A DNA stretch of 22,426 nucleotides from Chloroflexota bacterium (GCA_003242205.1 QGUR01000026.1:1-22426); one strand, 5' to 3'; numbered from the stretch's first letter, positions 1-8,073 are shown. Notes: a model not told the origin generated them from the letters alone. Translations and numbers: made by a program.

Positions 1-1302
1 CCCGCTGAAATATGGATTGAACGTTTTGTGATTCGACTGGTTGACGAGCACCGTCCCCGGATCGAGGTTCGTATCCGCCCAGGCGCGCAAATCGATGCGC
101 TGGTCCGGGCGCTGGCGTTCCTGAACCAGCGCCCAACTGGCGGCAAATTGTGGCGCGAAGACAAGCGCCGCCACGACGATGGCCGGCGCAGCCTGTCGCA
201 GCTTCCCCAGACGACGAGGCAGCGCGAACCCGATCTGAGCGACCGCCGTGCCGAACAGCACCGCCGCCAGCGGCGTGCCGGGCAGAATATCGCGCAGGCG
301 GCCGTTTTCGCTCATGACGGTAAAGCTGCTCACGCCCCAGGCGTGGGCCGCCATCGCCAGCGCGCACAGGGCGACCGCGCCGGCGTGCGCTGTTGGGTTC
401 CCCGTACGGCGAGCGATGAAAAACGCCGCCACGCCGGCCACAGCTGCAATCACCCAGGCAACGCCGTTCAGCGGCATAATGGTCGACCACAAATTCTCCA
501 GTAGCCGGCCGGGTGTCAGCAGGTTGGCCAATAACCGGCCTTCCGCCTGCTGTGTCACGTTCATCTCCATCTGTGTCGCGTCATAGACGAACAGGAAGAA
601 AGCGCCAACCAGCCCGACCATGATCGCCTGCACGATCAGATAGCGCAGCGCGCGACGGTCGCGGCGCAGCAGGACGAGTGTCACCACGCCGCCCGGAAAC
701 AGCAGAAATACAGCCGGATATTTAAAGGTGACGGCAAGCAGCGCGGCCAGCGTGCTCCACACGACCCAGTGACGCCGTTGCGCGTCGAGCAGCGCAACGA
801 CCGCCAGCCAGGTTGTCATGGCGCTCAGCATATACACGTGCGGGTCTGCCAGCGCATAGACGCCATGTTCGAGCGCCAGCGGCGACACGGCCCACGCCAG
901 CCCGGCCAGCCATCCGGCCCAGGCTCCGGCAATGCGACGCGCCGCCAGCGCGACAAAAACGAGCGTTAGCAAGCCGGATAGAACCGACAGCAGCCGGTTG
1001 GCATACACCGCGCTGGCAGAACCCGTATATCCGAGTGGCTCCAGCACCCACTGAACGAGGATGTTCTGGACGATGGAAGCCGGCGGATAACCGGCCAGAT
1101 TCCCGATCGGATCGGCCAGCCCGCGCCAAGCCAGCGCCTGCACGTAAAGCGAAGGCTCGTCGGGATGATCGATGTAAGGCAGGGAGAAGTCGAAGCTGAG
1201 CAGTCGCAGGGTAGCTGCCAGCAACACAACCGGCAGCAGCCCGAACCAGAAGCGCCTGCGCGATGGCTCTCGCCACTTCGGCCGTGCAATTTGTAAGCAC
1301 AT
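1..1302 (-). CDS. GT39/ArnT-like integral membrane glycosyltransferase (partial, 3' end beyond left edge)
   Basis: An open frame of 434 codons runs from ATG (complement of 1300-1302) off the left edge, with no stop in the window. The start is the most upstream possible, since an in-frame TAA lies two codons before it. The protein opens with a basic stretch (RRRFW), then a first membrane helix (about residues 18-36). After it comes a luminal-type loop with the acidic motif DHPDEP (residues 45-50), the place and form of the catalytic Asp/Glu motif of dolichyl/undecaprenyl-phosphate mannosyltransferase-like enzymes (PMT_2, GT39/GT83). About eight more hydrophobic helices follow. Such enzymes use lipid-linked sugar donors to glycosylate lipids or proteins on the outer face of the membrane. 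It is divergent from the GT2 and flippase genes, which fits a shared cell-surface polysaccharide role. No clear Shine-Dalgarno is seen. Exact acceptor unknown. Confidence 0.75.
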   Translation of the reverse strand, partial: MCLQIARPKWREPSRRRFWFGLLPVVLLAATLRLLSFDFSLPYIDHPDEPSLYVQALAWRGLADPIGNLAGYPPASIVQNILVQWVLEPLGYTGSASAVYANRLLSVLSGLLTLVFVALAARRIAGAWAGWLAGLAWAVSPLALEHGVYALADPHVYMLSAMTTWLAVVALLDAQRRHWVVWSTLAALLAVTFKYPAVFLLFPGGVVTLVLLRRDRRALRYLIVQAIMVGLVGAFFLFVYDATQMEMNVTQQAEGRLLANLLTPGRLLENLWSTIMPLNGVAWVIAAVAGVAAFFIARRTGNPTAHAGAVALCALAMAAHAWGVSSFTVMSENGRLRDILPGTPLAAVLFGTAVAQIGFALPRRLGKLRQAAPAIVVAALVFAPQFAASWALVQERQRPDQRIDLRAWADTNLDPGTVLVNQSNHKTFNPYFSG

Positions 1303-1307
1303 GGATT

Positions 1308-1317
1308 ATCTTAAGAT
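1308..1317. promoter_or_regulatory. 10-bp palindrome in divergent GT39/GT2 intergenic region
   Basis: The sequence ATCTTAAGAT is a perfect palindrome 6 nt upstream of the GT39 start, within the only AT-rich part of the 92-bp gap separating the two divergent genes. It could be an operator half or a chance occurrence. No convincing -35/-10 pair was found in this gap for either gene. Confidence 0.2.
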
Positions 1318-1394
1318 CGAATACCTGGTTTCATTCTGGCGCTGGGGCGCAGGAATAGCAAGGGTCGTGATCCCACGCACCGCCGAGGATACCG

Positions 1395-2324
1395 ATGGTT
1401 GAACATCTTTCACCGGAGCGCCAGCAGCTAGCGGCTGACGCACAGCCAGAGGCGCGGCCCCTGTTGAGTATTGTCATTCCGGCCTACAACGAAGCGGAAG
1501 CCATCACGGCGACCGTCGAGGAATTGCTGCGCGTTCCGGAGCTCAACGACGCCGAAATCATCGTCGTTGACGACGGTTCAACTGACGATACCGCCGAGCG
1601 GTTGGCGCACTTCGACCGCATTGTGCTGATCCGCCACCGTGCCAACCGGGGCTATAGCGCGGCCATTGCCACTGGAGCCCGGCTCTCAAAGGGCGATTAC
1701 ATTCTCTGGTACGATGGCGACGGCCAGCACCGCCCGGAAGACCTGCTGAAAGTAGCCCGCTGTCTGGTCGAGAACAATCTCGAATATTGCATCGGCGTGC
1801 GTGCTCTCGGCAGCGCGGAACCGCGCGAGCGCCGGTTCGGCAAGCTGATCCTGCGGATGGCGGTAAGCATCGCCACCAGCCAGCCGGTCGGTGACTTTAA
1901 CTCCGGGCTGCGCGGTTTCCGGCGCGATATCCTGCTCCGCTACCTTCATCTGCTACCGACCGGCTTTGGCGCGTCTACCATGACAACGCTGCTGATGCTG
2001 GAACGCGGCCACATCGGTCAGGAAGTGCCGATTATCACGCGCAGCCGCATCGGCAAAAGCTCCGTCAGGCAATTCCGTGACGGCATGCGCACCCTCATGA
2101 TCATTCTGCGGATATTCCTGCTGTTTAAGCCGCTGCTGTTTTTCGGGGCCATCGGAGTGTTCCTGATCCTCGGCGGCGGCATTTACGGCTTTGCCGAGGC
2201 GATCACCCAGCGGCAGGGCTTCCCCGTCTTCGGAGCGCTGATCATCATTCTGGGCGTGCAGTCGTTGTTCTTTGGCCTGCTCAACGACCAGATCAGCCAT
2301 ATGCGCCGCGAACGTCTGGACTAA
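1395..2324 (+). CDS. GT2 family glycosyltransferase, DPM1/DPG synthase-like, with C-terminal membrane anchor
   Basis: A 309-residue protein. It would transfer a sugar from an NDP-sugar to a polyprenyl phosphate or a growing glycan on the cytoplasmic face. A GT-A fold is clear: LSIVIPAYNE (24-33), VVDDGSTDD (57-65, nucleotide binding), the DxD-like DGDG (107-110, metal and donor binding) and NSGLRGFRR (169-177), typical of the dolichol-phosphate mannosyltransferase-like branch. Two membrane helices close the protein (about 235-262 and 277-298), as in polyprenyl-phosphate glycosyltransferases. The ATG has a GAGG-type Shine-Dalgarno (GAGGAT, 1385-1390). It is followed after 1 nt by the flippase gene, so the two are probably translationally coupled, and it is divergent from a GT39 enzyme that could use the lipid-linked sugar it makes. 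Donor and acceptor cannot be read from sequence. Confidence 0.88.
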   Translation: MVEHLSPERQQLAADAQPEARPLLSIVIPAYNEAEAITATVEELLRVPELNDAEIIVVDDGSTDDTAERLAHFDRIVLIRHRANRGYSAAIATGARLSKGDYILWYDGDGQHRPEDLLKVARCLVENNLEYCIGVRALGSAEPRERRFGKLILRMAVSIATSQPVGDFNSGLRGFRRDILLRYLHLLPTGFGASTMTTLLMLERGHIGQEVPIITRSRIGKSSVRQFRDGMRTLMIILRIFLLFKPLLFFGAIGVFLILGGGIYGFAEAITQRQGFPVFGALIIILGVQSLFFGLLNDQISHMRRERLD

Positions 2325-2325
2325 G

Positions 2326-3642
2326 ATGCGTCGAATTACGGGCGCTGCCCGATCCGCCAGCGCTTCTCCACTGCGCCACCTGCTCAATAGCAAATTCAAT
2401 CAGGATGTGCTGTGGAATGTTGGCAGTCTGGCCTTTCTGGCCGGCGGCGGCGTGCTCATCAACCTGATCATCATGCGCTTTCGCGGTGAAGCGGCGCTGG
2501 GCGTCTTCAATCAGGTCTATGCCTTTTATATCGTGCTGTCGCAGCTTGGCGTTGGCGGATTGCAGCACTCGGTTCTGAAGCACGTCTCGTATCATCAGGA
2601 CGACCGCCCGCTCTGCGCGGACATCACCACCAGCGCGCTGCTGCTGATCCTTGCCATCACCCTACCGCTGATTCTCGCCAGCGTGGCGCTGGCCGAGCCA
2701 GTCGGGCGGCTGCTCAACAGCCAGCAGGTCGCGCTGGGCCTTCAGCTTGCCGCGCCGGGCCTGCTGTTTTTCGCGTTCAACAAGGCGTTGATCAACACGC
2801 TAAACGGCCTGCGCCACATGCGGGCCTATGCGGTTTTCCGCTCGCTGCGGTTTGTCCTCATTCCGCTCGTCATTGTCGCCGTTGTTGCGCTTGGGCTGGA
2901 AGATGCCTGGCTGGCGCTGTCACTGACCGCCGCCGAAGTCGTGCTCTTCTTCGCTCTCGCGGCCTATGTTTTCGGGCGCGCCGTGCCACTGCGCTGGCCA
3001 CATAAGGCGAACAAGCGCTTTGCGGAACACATCTCTTTCGGCGCTCGCGGTCTGCTCAGCGGCATTCTGCTGGAGCTGAACACGCGGGTAGACGTGCTCA
3101 TGCTTGGGTTTTTCACTACTGACGCCACAGTCGGCATCTTCAGCTTCGCAGCCATCATGGCTGAAGGTTTTGCCCAGCTTCCTCTGGCCGTTCGCTGGAA
3201 CGTTGACCCGATCATTGGCCGGTACTTTGCGGAAGGCCGCCATGACCAGATCAGCGCGCTTGCCCGGCGTATCCGCCGTGTGTTTTACCCGATCATGGTT
3301 GGCGTTGGTCTGGTCGCAGTCGGCGTCTATCCGCTTTTTTACCGGCTGATGACTGACGGCGTGGAACTGAGCGCTAGCTGGCAGGTTTTCGCCATCATCA
3401 TGCTCGGCGTGACGCTTGGCGCGGGCTACCGGCCCTTTTCGGGCCTGCTGCTGCAAGGCGGCCGCCCCGGCAGTTATACCGCTTTTGTCGTCGGGCTGGT
3501 GTCCTTCAACGTCGTCATGAACGTGCTGCTGATACCCAACTTTGGCCTCTACGGCGCGGCAACCGCCACGATGATGACGCTGGGCGCTGAAGCGCTGCTG
3601 TTAGTCGTGCTCGCCCGGCGCATGTTCGCCGTACGTCTGTGA
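2326..3642 (+). CDS. Polysaccharide flippase, Wzx/MATE-like (MOP superfamily)
   Basis: A 438-residue, almost wholly hydrophobic protein with about 12 predicted membrane helices, the usual size of O-antigen/exopolysaccharide flippases. The N terminus has the family's typical start: a short basic cytoplasmic tail, then a first helix (LAGGGVLINLIIM) followed by the conserved region RFRGEAALGVFNQVYAF. These proteins move undecaprenyl-linked oligosaccharides from the inner to the outer membrane face. The frame stays open back to a TTG at 2272, but that would overlap the GT2 gene by 53 nt. The ATG at 2326, 1 nt after the GT2 stop, is the natural coupled start. Neighbours (GT2, GT39) support a surface-glycan role. 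A GC-rich hairpin follows the stop. Substrate unknown. Confidence 0.85.
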   Translation: MRRITGAARSASASPLRHLLNSKFNQDVLWNVGSLAFLAGGGVLINLIIMRFRGEAALGVFNQVYAFYIVLSQLGVGGLQHSVLKHVSYHQDDRPLCADITTSALLLILAITLPLILASVALAEPVGRLLNSQQVALGLQLAAPGLLFFAFNKALINTLNGLRHMRAYAVFRSLRFVLIPLVIVAVVALGLEDAWLALSLTAAEVVLFFALAAYVFGRAVPLRWPHKANKRFAEHISFGARGLLSGILLELNTRVDVLMLGFFTTDATVGIFSFAAIMAEGFAQLPLAVRWNVDPIIGRYFAEGRHDQISALARRIRRVFYPIMVGVGLVAVGVYPLFYRLMTDGVELSASWQVFAIIMLGVTLGAGYRPFSGLLLQGGRPGSYTAFVVGLVSFNVVMNVLLIPNFGLYGAATATMMTLGAEALLLVVLARRMFAVRL

Positions 3643-3657
3643 GACACCAGTTGATAC

Positions 3658-3692
3658 CCGGTCACCGGGAGGAAGGGCCCGGCCCTGACCGG
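3658..3692 (+). terminator. Stem-loop after flippase gene
   Basis: CCGGTCA (3658-3664) pairs with TGACCGG (3686-3692), and CCGGG (3665-3669) pairs with CCCGG (3678-3682). This gives a 12-bp stem with a 3-nt bulge, 16 nt after the flippase stop. No T-run follows, so intrinsic termination is plausible but not certain. Confidence 0.45.
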
Positions 3693-3824
3693 CATCACCA
3701 TAGCTGATCGTGGTTGCGTACTCCGCGCTTCCATGCCAGCATATGGCTGAACAGCTTAGGTCAGATAAAAGCCCGCTTTCTGGAAAACGGTCTTAACGAC
3801 AGGGAGTTATTTCCAGCTCTGTAA

Positions 3825-3830
3825 TATAAT
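3825..3830 (+). promoter_or_regulatory. Candidate -10 box for the histidine kinase gene
   Basis: A perfect TATAAT lies in an AT-rich context 124 nt upstream of the kinase ATG. No good -35 hexamer is found 16-18 nt upstream (the region reads AGGGAGT). Placement ahead of an isolated gene is the main support. Confidence 0.3.
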
Positions 3831-3954
3831 GATCTGCGAATTACAAATCTAACGGTGAAGTTTGGATAAACCTCAACTTGCCCAAAGCCGGACAACATGT
3901 TAGGTTACTTCATGAGTTCGCCGCCATTCTAAATGGTAGATTGAGCCAATCTTA

Positions 3955-5790
3955 ATGAAAGACCACATCACTTTACCCGCCTGGCGCGAGTGGGCAGTTT
4001 TCGGCTTGAAATGGCCGATTCTGCTTCTGTTCGCGGCGGCGGTGTATGTTGTTCGTCTGAACAACGGCGTTGCCGCCCCCCTCAACAGCCTGCTCATCCC
4101 CCTCATCATTGGTTCAGCTGCCAATGCGCTCCTCGCCGCCGTCCTGCTTCTGCGTATCAACGCCGCTGTCGCGCCGGCCATCATTCTGGGCGACCTAGCG
4201 ACACTAGGCGCGTTCACGGTGTTCGCACCCTACCCGCTGCTGATCGTCGGCATGGCTAGCGCGCTGCTATTTACCGGCATGCTGCGTTTGAGCGCGTTTG
4301 CCACCGCCCTGCACGCAGCCGGCTTGGTTCTGATTGTGGTCGTCGCTGCGCTGCTGGGGCAAGGCGCCACAGACCAGTCGCTCATGACCGCAGGCGAGTT
4401 CCCACTGATTCTGCTCAGCCTGATCGCGCTGGTCATTGTGGCCATTGCCGGCAGTTTCACGCTGGAGCGACAGATAAGCGCGCAACAGAAGCACATCATC
4501 GCCTTGAGCAAAGGCGAAACGGAAGAGCTGAACCAGATGCGCGAGCGGTCGCGGGCGATTTACGAACTCGCGACGACCATCAGCTCCACGCTGAATTACG
4601 AGCGCATTCTGAACGCCGTTCTCGAAGCCGGGCATGTTGCGTTGAAGCTGGGCGATGAAGGCGCGCTAACAGCCGCCGTGCTGTTATTCCGCGGCAACGA
4701 ACAGGGCCTGTATGTCGCCGCTTCCCGCCGGTTCACACGCAACGACGAAAAGGTTATCGTGCCGGGTACAAAAGGCATCATCGGCGAAGCCCTGCGCGAA
4801 GCGACGCCGATTTTCGCCAATAACATCAGCGAGGACCCGGAGCTGCAGTATTTCACCGCATTCCAGTTTGTGCGGTCGGCGCTCTGCGTGCCGCTGCGCG
4901 CCGGGTACGACAATTACGGCGTACTGCTTTACGGCAGCGACGAGGAAAACGCCTTCGACGAAGAGCAGGGCGAACTGCTGTCGGCCATCGGCAGCCAGGC
5001 GACGATTGCCATGCAAAACGCCGTGCTGTACAACAGCCTGCTGCTCGAAAAGCAGCGCATTGTCGAAGTCGAAGAAGACGCGCGCAAGAAGCTGGCGCGC
5101 GACCTGCACGATGGCCCGACCCAAACGGTATCGGCCATCGCCATGCGTATCAACTATATCTCCCGCCTGTTGGAGCGCGATCCTGCACAGGTCCCCAGCG
5201 AACTGCGGCGTGTCGAGGAACTGGCACGCAATACCGTTAAGGAAATCCGGCACATGCTGTTCCTGCTGCGCCCTCTGGTGCTGGAAACGCAGGGCATCGG
5301 CGCGGCGCTGCAGCAACTGGGCGAGAAAATGCTGGAAACGCACAACCAGAAGGTCGCCGTGCGGCTTGGCCGGGATGTCGAAGGGCTGCTCGACGCGCAC
5401 AAACAGGGTGTGCTCTTCTATATCGTCGAAGAAGCGGTCAACAACGCCCGCAAACACGCCAAGGCAGATCTGATCACCGTTACGATGGGCCGCAAGGACC
5501 AGATGCTTATCTGCCAGATCAAGGACAACGGCGTCGGCTTTGACCCGCAGGCGGTGAACACGAACTATGAAAAGCGTGGTAGTCTGGGCATGGTCAACAT
5601 GCGCGAGCGTGTCGCCCTGCTCGAAGGCACGTTCCGCATCGACAGCGCGCCTGGCAAGGGAACAACGGTGACCATTTACATCCCGCTCAAGTCCAAGCCA
5701 GCGCACCAGGTCGAACCGGCGAACAGCAACGGCAAACCGTCGACAAAACTGGCGATGGCGGTCACTGAGCGTTACGATGTTATGCGTTAG
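3955..5790 (+). CDS. Membrane-bound GAF-domain sensor histidine kinase (HisKA_3 / NarX-LiaS-DesK type)
   Basis: A 611-residue two-component sensor kinase. The N-terminal third holds about five or six membrane helices (roughly residues 14-167) with short loops and no large periplasmic sensor. A short coiled linker (about 170-205) leads to a GAF domain (about 215-355), which usually binds a small ligand or senses redox state. A dimerisation/phosphoacceptor region of HisKA_3 type follows, with the phosphorylatable His385 in the motif ARDLHDGPTQ. The ATPase has its N-box (EEAVNNARKHA, Asn497), G1 box (DNGVGFD, 524-530) and G2 box (GSLGMVNMRER, 542-552), so it looks catalytically complete. The ATG has no strong Shine-Dalgarno. 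Partners of this class are LuxR/NarL-type response regulators, and none is in the window. A methyltransferase gene follows after 30 nt. The signal sensed is unknown. Confidence 0.9.
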   Translation: MKDHITLPAWREWAVFGLKWPILLLFAAAVYVVRLNNGVAAPLNSLLIPLIIGSAANALLAAVLLLRINAAVAPAIILGDLATLGAFTVFAPYPLLIVGMASALLFTGMLRLSAFATALHAAGLVLIVVVAALLGQGATDQSLMTAGEFPLILLSLIALVIVAIAGSFTLERQISAQQKHIIALSKGETEELNQMRERSRAIYELATTISSTLNYERILNAVLEAGHVALKLGDEGALTAAVLLFRGNEQGLYVAASRRFTRNDEKVIVPGTKGIIGEALREATPIFANNISEDPELQYFTAFQFVRSALCVPLRAGYDNYGVLLYGSDEENAFDEEQGELLSAIGSQATIAMQNAVLYNSLLLEKQRIVEVEEDARKKLARDLHDGPTQTVSAIAMRINYISRLLERDPAQVPSELRRVEELARNTVKEIRHMLFLLRPLVLETQGIGAALQQLGEKMLETHNQKVAVRLGRDVEGLLDAHKQGVLFYIVEEAVNNARKHAKADLITVTMGRKDQMLICQIKDNGVGFDPQAVNTNYEKRGSLGMVNMRERVALLEGTFRIDSAPGKGTTVTIYIPLKSKPAHQVEPANSNGKPSTKLAMAVTERYDVMR

Positions 5791-5820
5791 CCGTCTGCGA
5801 GCCTTCTCACTGCCATCCGC

Positions 5821-6552
5821 ATGAGTCCTTCCGAACTTGCCGCTCTGCGCGGCGAACCCAGTTACGTTTGGCGCGCCGGGCAGGAACGCCGTCTGGCCAT
5901 GATCGCGCGTTGGGCCGCACTGGATGACGCTTGCGTACTGATCGCCGGTTGCGGCGTTGGCATGTATGCCGGTGAAATCAGTCGTCGTTACCGCGCGCGC
6001 GTGGAAGCCTTCGATATCGAAGCAGAGCGCGTGGCGGAAGCGCGAGAACAGACGCCCCACGCGCTAGTCGCCGCCGCCGAAGCCATTCCCTATGCCGACA
6101 ACCTGTTCGACACCATTCTCTCGCACGAAGTGCTTGAACACGTGCAGGACGACCGGGCAGCCGTGCGCGAGATGGTGCGCGTTCTGAAGCCTGGCGGTCG
6201 TATCGTCATCTTTGTTCCCAACCGCTGGTATCCGTTTGAAACACACGGCCATTACTGGCGCGGCCAGTACCACTTCGGCAACACGCCCCTGATCAATTAT
6301 CTGCCGGATATGTTGCGTGACCGGCTCGCCCCCCACGTGCGCGCCTATACCGCGCGGGGATTGCGGCGGCTGTTCGCGGATACGCCCACCCGCGTCGTGA
6401 CGCACTACCGGATCTACGGCGGTTACGATAACATCATCGCCCGGCTGGGCGCGCGTGGGCGTATCCTGCGCGATACGCTCTACCGGCTGGAAGGCACGCC
6501 GCTGGATACCTTTGGCTTATCGCATCTGCTGGTTGTGGAAAAGGCCGGTTAG
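5821..6552 (+). CDS. Class I SAM-dependent methyltransferase (Methyltransf_11/25 type)
   Basis: A 243-residue cytoplasmic protein with the Rossmann-like methyltransferase core: motif I VLIAGCGVGMY (39-49) for the SAM glycine loop, an acidic residue at the end of strand 2 (AFDIE, Asp65) for the ribose hydroxyls, FDTILSHEVLEHV (96-108) as motif II/post-I, and LKPGGRIVIFVPN (122-134) as motif III. The C-terminal part (about 135-243) is the substrate lid and resembles small-molecule or lipid/sugar methyltransferases. I cannot name the acceptor. It starts with ATG 30 nt after the kinase stop on the same strand, so co-transcription is likely. It converges with the phosphoribosyltransferase gene, 34 nt apart. 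Confidence 0.85.
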   Translation: MSPSELAALRGEPSYVWRAGQERRLAMIARWAALDDACVLIAGCGVGMYAGEISRRYRARVEAFDIEAERVAEAREQTPHALVAAAEAIPYADNLFDTILSHEVLEHVQDDRAAVREMVRVLKPGGRIVIFVPNRWYPFETHGHYWRGQYHFGNTPLINYLPDMLRDRLAPHVRAYTARGLRRLFADTPTRVVTHYRIYGGYDNIIARLGARGRILRDTLYRLEGTPLDTFGLSHLLVVEKAG

Positions 6553-6586
6553 CCCGATCCGGTTTCCCCGTTGCAGAGGCCGCGAT

Positions 6587-7141
6587 TCAATCGAAGAAAA
6601 CCGGCAGGTGGCCAAGCGCCACGATATTCGACCACTTGGCGCGGTCGCCTTCGGTGAAAATCGCCGCCTCGACGACGACATTCGCGCCCACCTTGTCCAT
6701 AATCAGGCGCATGCCCTGCAGGGTGCTGCCGGTGGAAATCACATCGTCAACCAGCGCGACCCGCTTTCCGGCGACCAGGTCGCGGTCTTTTTCATCCAGA
6801 TACAGCGTTTGCGTCTCGCCGGTTGTGATGCTGAGCGTTTCCGCACTGAGCGCGTCACCCATGTAGGGCTTGAGGGATTTACGGAGCACCACGTAAGGCA
6901 GGTTCATTTCCAGCGCGAGGCCGTGCGCCAGTGGAATGCTCTTGGCTTCCGGCGTCACCAGCACTTCGACCTCATATGGCTTCAGCGCCTTCGCCAGTTC
7001 CCGGCTAACGGCGGATACCAGTTCGGTATCGCCGAGGATGTTCAGGATGGCAATCCGTACACCGGGCTTGATGGCAAACAGCCGCAGGTCGCGATGAACG
7101 CCCGCAACCTCAACAGGATAAGTCTCGTAATCTGCGCTCAT
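6587..7141 (-). CDS. Purine-type phosphoribosyltransferase (Apt/Xpt-like, type I PRTase)
   Basis: A 184-residue protein of the size of adenine/xanthine phosphoribosyltransferases, which join a purine base to PRPP in salvage. The PRPP-binding loop VALVDDVISTGST (128-140) is a near-perfect type I motif. Upstream, VTPEAKSIPLAHGLA (62-76) and YVVLRKSLKPYM (83-94) match the Apt/Xpt arrangement of PPi loop and flexible flap. The base specificity cannot be fixed from sequence; the first domain is more divergent than in classical Apt. ATG has a GGAG Shine-Dalgarno about 7 nt upstream. It lies 37 nt downstream of the ABC ATPase gene, probably co-transcribed with it. An extended -10-like TGCTAAAAT overlaps the ATPase stop and could give a second start of transcription. 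Confidence 0.85.
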   Translation of the reverse strand: MSADYETYPVEVAGVHRDLRLFAIKPGVRIAILNILGDTELVSAVSRELAKALKPYEVEVLVTPEAKSIPLAHGLALEMNLPYVVLRKSLKPYMGDALSAETLSITTGETQTLYLDEKDRDLVAGKRVALVDDVISTGSTLQGMRLIMDKVGANVVVEAAIFTEGDRAKWSNIVALGHLPVFFD

Positions 7142-7178
7142 GGAAGCTCCGAAAAGGGGTTGTGATCCAAAAACGGCG

Positions 7179-7910
7179 CTATTTTAGCACACTTGGCGCG
7201 TGATTACGGGCCTCATCGACCATGACATCCCCGACAATGCGGCCATCGACCAGCGTGATGACGCGATCGGTGCTGTTGGCGATTTGCTGGTCATGCGTCA
7301 CGACGACTACCGTCGTTCCCGATTCGCGGCGAATGTCCTGAAGCGCCTCCATGACCATCGCGCCGGCCTCGGTATCGAGGTTGCCCGTCGGTTCGTCTGC
7401 CAGCAGCAGCGGCGGGTTATTCGCCAGCGCGCGCGCAATCGCCACACGTTGCTGCTGCCCGCCCGACAGCTCGGATGGCCGGTGATGGAGGCGGTCGCCC
7501 ATCCCCAGCAGTTCCAGCAGTTCGCGGGCGCGTTTCTCAGGATCGAATTTGCTTTTGCGCGCAAACTGGATCGGTAGCGCGACGTTTTCCAGCGCCGTCA
7601 GCGTCGGGATCAAATTGAAGAACTGGAAGATAAAACCGATCTTCTCGTTGCGAATTTCGGTCAGTTGATCCTCGTTCATGTTGGTGACGTCGATGCCGTC
7701 GATCTCAATCGTCCCTCGTGTCGGCTTGTCCAGACCGCCGATCAGGCCCAGCAGCGTGCTTTTGCCGCTTCCCGAAGGCCCGACAATGCCGACCATTTCT
7801 CCGGCATAGATATCAAGGTTGACGCCGCGCAACGCATGCACGACAACCTTGCCCAACGGCAATTCCTTGCTCAGATCGCGGGTGCGGATCACGGTTCGCG
7901 AATCGGTCAT
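7179..7910 (-). CDS. ABC transporter ATPase, LolD/MacB/FtsE type (orphan)
   Basis: A 243-residue ATPase with every active element: Walker A GPSGSGKS (44-51), Q-loop Gln96 (FIFQFFNL), signature LSGGQQQR (148-155), Walker B LLLADEP (168-174) and switch His206. The pattern LADEPTGNLD and the length mark the LolD/MacB/FtsE family, which works with FtsX-like permeases in lipoprotein release, efflux or cell-wall regulation. No such permease lies nearby. The frame is open back to a TTG at 8000, which would start at the transcription start implied by the -10 at 8013-8018. Candidate ATGs are 7946, 7928 (AGGAG only 3 nt away) and 7910 (GGAG 12 nt away). I chose 7910 because it gives the usual family N terminus; 7928 is the main alternative. 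The phosphoribosyltransferase gene follows after 37 nt. Confidence 0.88.
   Translation of the reverse strand: MTDSRTVIRTRDLSKELPLGKVVVHALRGVNLDIYAGEMVGIVGPSGSGKSTLLGLIGGLDKPTRGTIEIDGIDVTNMNEDQLTEIRNEKIGFIFQFFNLIPTLTALENVALPIQFARKSKFDPEKRARELLELLGMGDRLHHRPSELSGGQQQRVAIARALANNPPLLLADEPTGNLDTEAGAMVMEALQDIRRESGTTVVVVTHDQQIANSTDRVITLVDGRIVGDVMVDEARNHAPSVLK
7181..7189 (-). promoter_or_regulatory. Candidate extended -10 for the phosphoribosyltransferase gene
   Basis: On the minus strand TGC-TAAAAT overlaps the stop of the ATPase gene, about 40 nt before the phosphoribosyltransferase ATG. It has the TGn extension but no convincing -35. Confidence 0.3.
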
Positions 7911-8012
7911 TTCACCGCTTATCTCCATCTTCTCCTGCGCGTTCATGGATGCTTTGTTATGGCACACTTTATTTACGCAGGAGCGCGGACAAGGTTGCAC
8001 TTCCCGTCCCGC

Positions 8013-8018
8013 ATTATA
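8013..8018 (-). promoter_or_regulatory. Candidate -10 box (GTTATAAT) for the ABC ATPase gene
   Basis: The minus strand reads GGCGTTATAATGCG, a consensus -10 preceded by GT. The -35 region is poor. Transcription from here would start near 8006, giving a leader of 80-95 nt to the favoured ATGs. Confidence 0.45.
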
Positions 8019-8040
8019 ACGCCTTTAGATTTGCCGGAAC

Positions 8041-8073
8041 GCAAAGCCGGGCTTCGGTGCCCGGCCTGTTTGC
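8041..8073 (-). terminator. Terminator of the sigma factor gene
   Basis: GCCGGGC (8046-8052) and GCCCGGC (8059-8065) form a perfect 7-bp stem with a 6-nt loop. The outer arms GCAAA (8041-8045) and TTTGC (8069-8073) extend it past a 3-nt bulge. On the minus strand it lies 30-60 nt after the sigma gene stop and the sequence continues TTTGCGTT, a modest T-tract. It sits upstream of the ATPase promoter, so it separates the two units. Confidence 0.55.

Larger units (their letters stand above)
3643..3954. other. Gene-free spacer before the histidine kinase
   Basis: A 312-bp stretch with no credible coding frame. Its left end carries the flippase-side hairpin (3658-3692). Its right half turns AT-rich (about 3760-3954) and holds a consensus TATAAT at 3825-3830. 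I see no tRNA, no repeat array and no recognisable riboswitch. Confidence 0.6.

Noticed and set aside
28..504. Plus-strand frame at the left edge
   Set aside because: It is the reverse of the GT39 membrane protein, rich in Arg/His/Gln with no recognisable motif.
2272..2325. Upstream TTG extension of the flippase gene
   Set aside because: It lies inside the GT2 gene in another frame, is hydrophilic and unlike flippase N termini; the ATG right after the GT2 stop fits better.
4684..6060. Long antisense frame (458 codons) opposite the kinase and methyltransferase
   Set aside because: Composition is His/Arg/Gln-rich with no domain, and the opposite strand carries two clear enzyme families; typical shadow in GC-rich DNA.
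6559..6604. Inverted repeat CCGGTTT / AAACCGG between convergent methyltransferase and phosphoribosyltransferase genes
   Set aside because: Arms are 7 bp with more than 30 nt between them and one arm lies in coding sequence; too weak for a terminator call.
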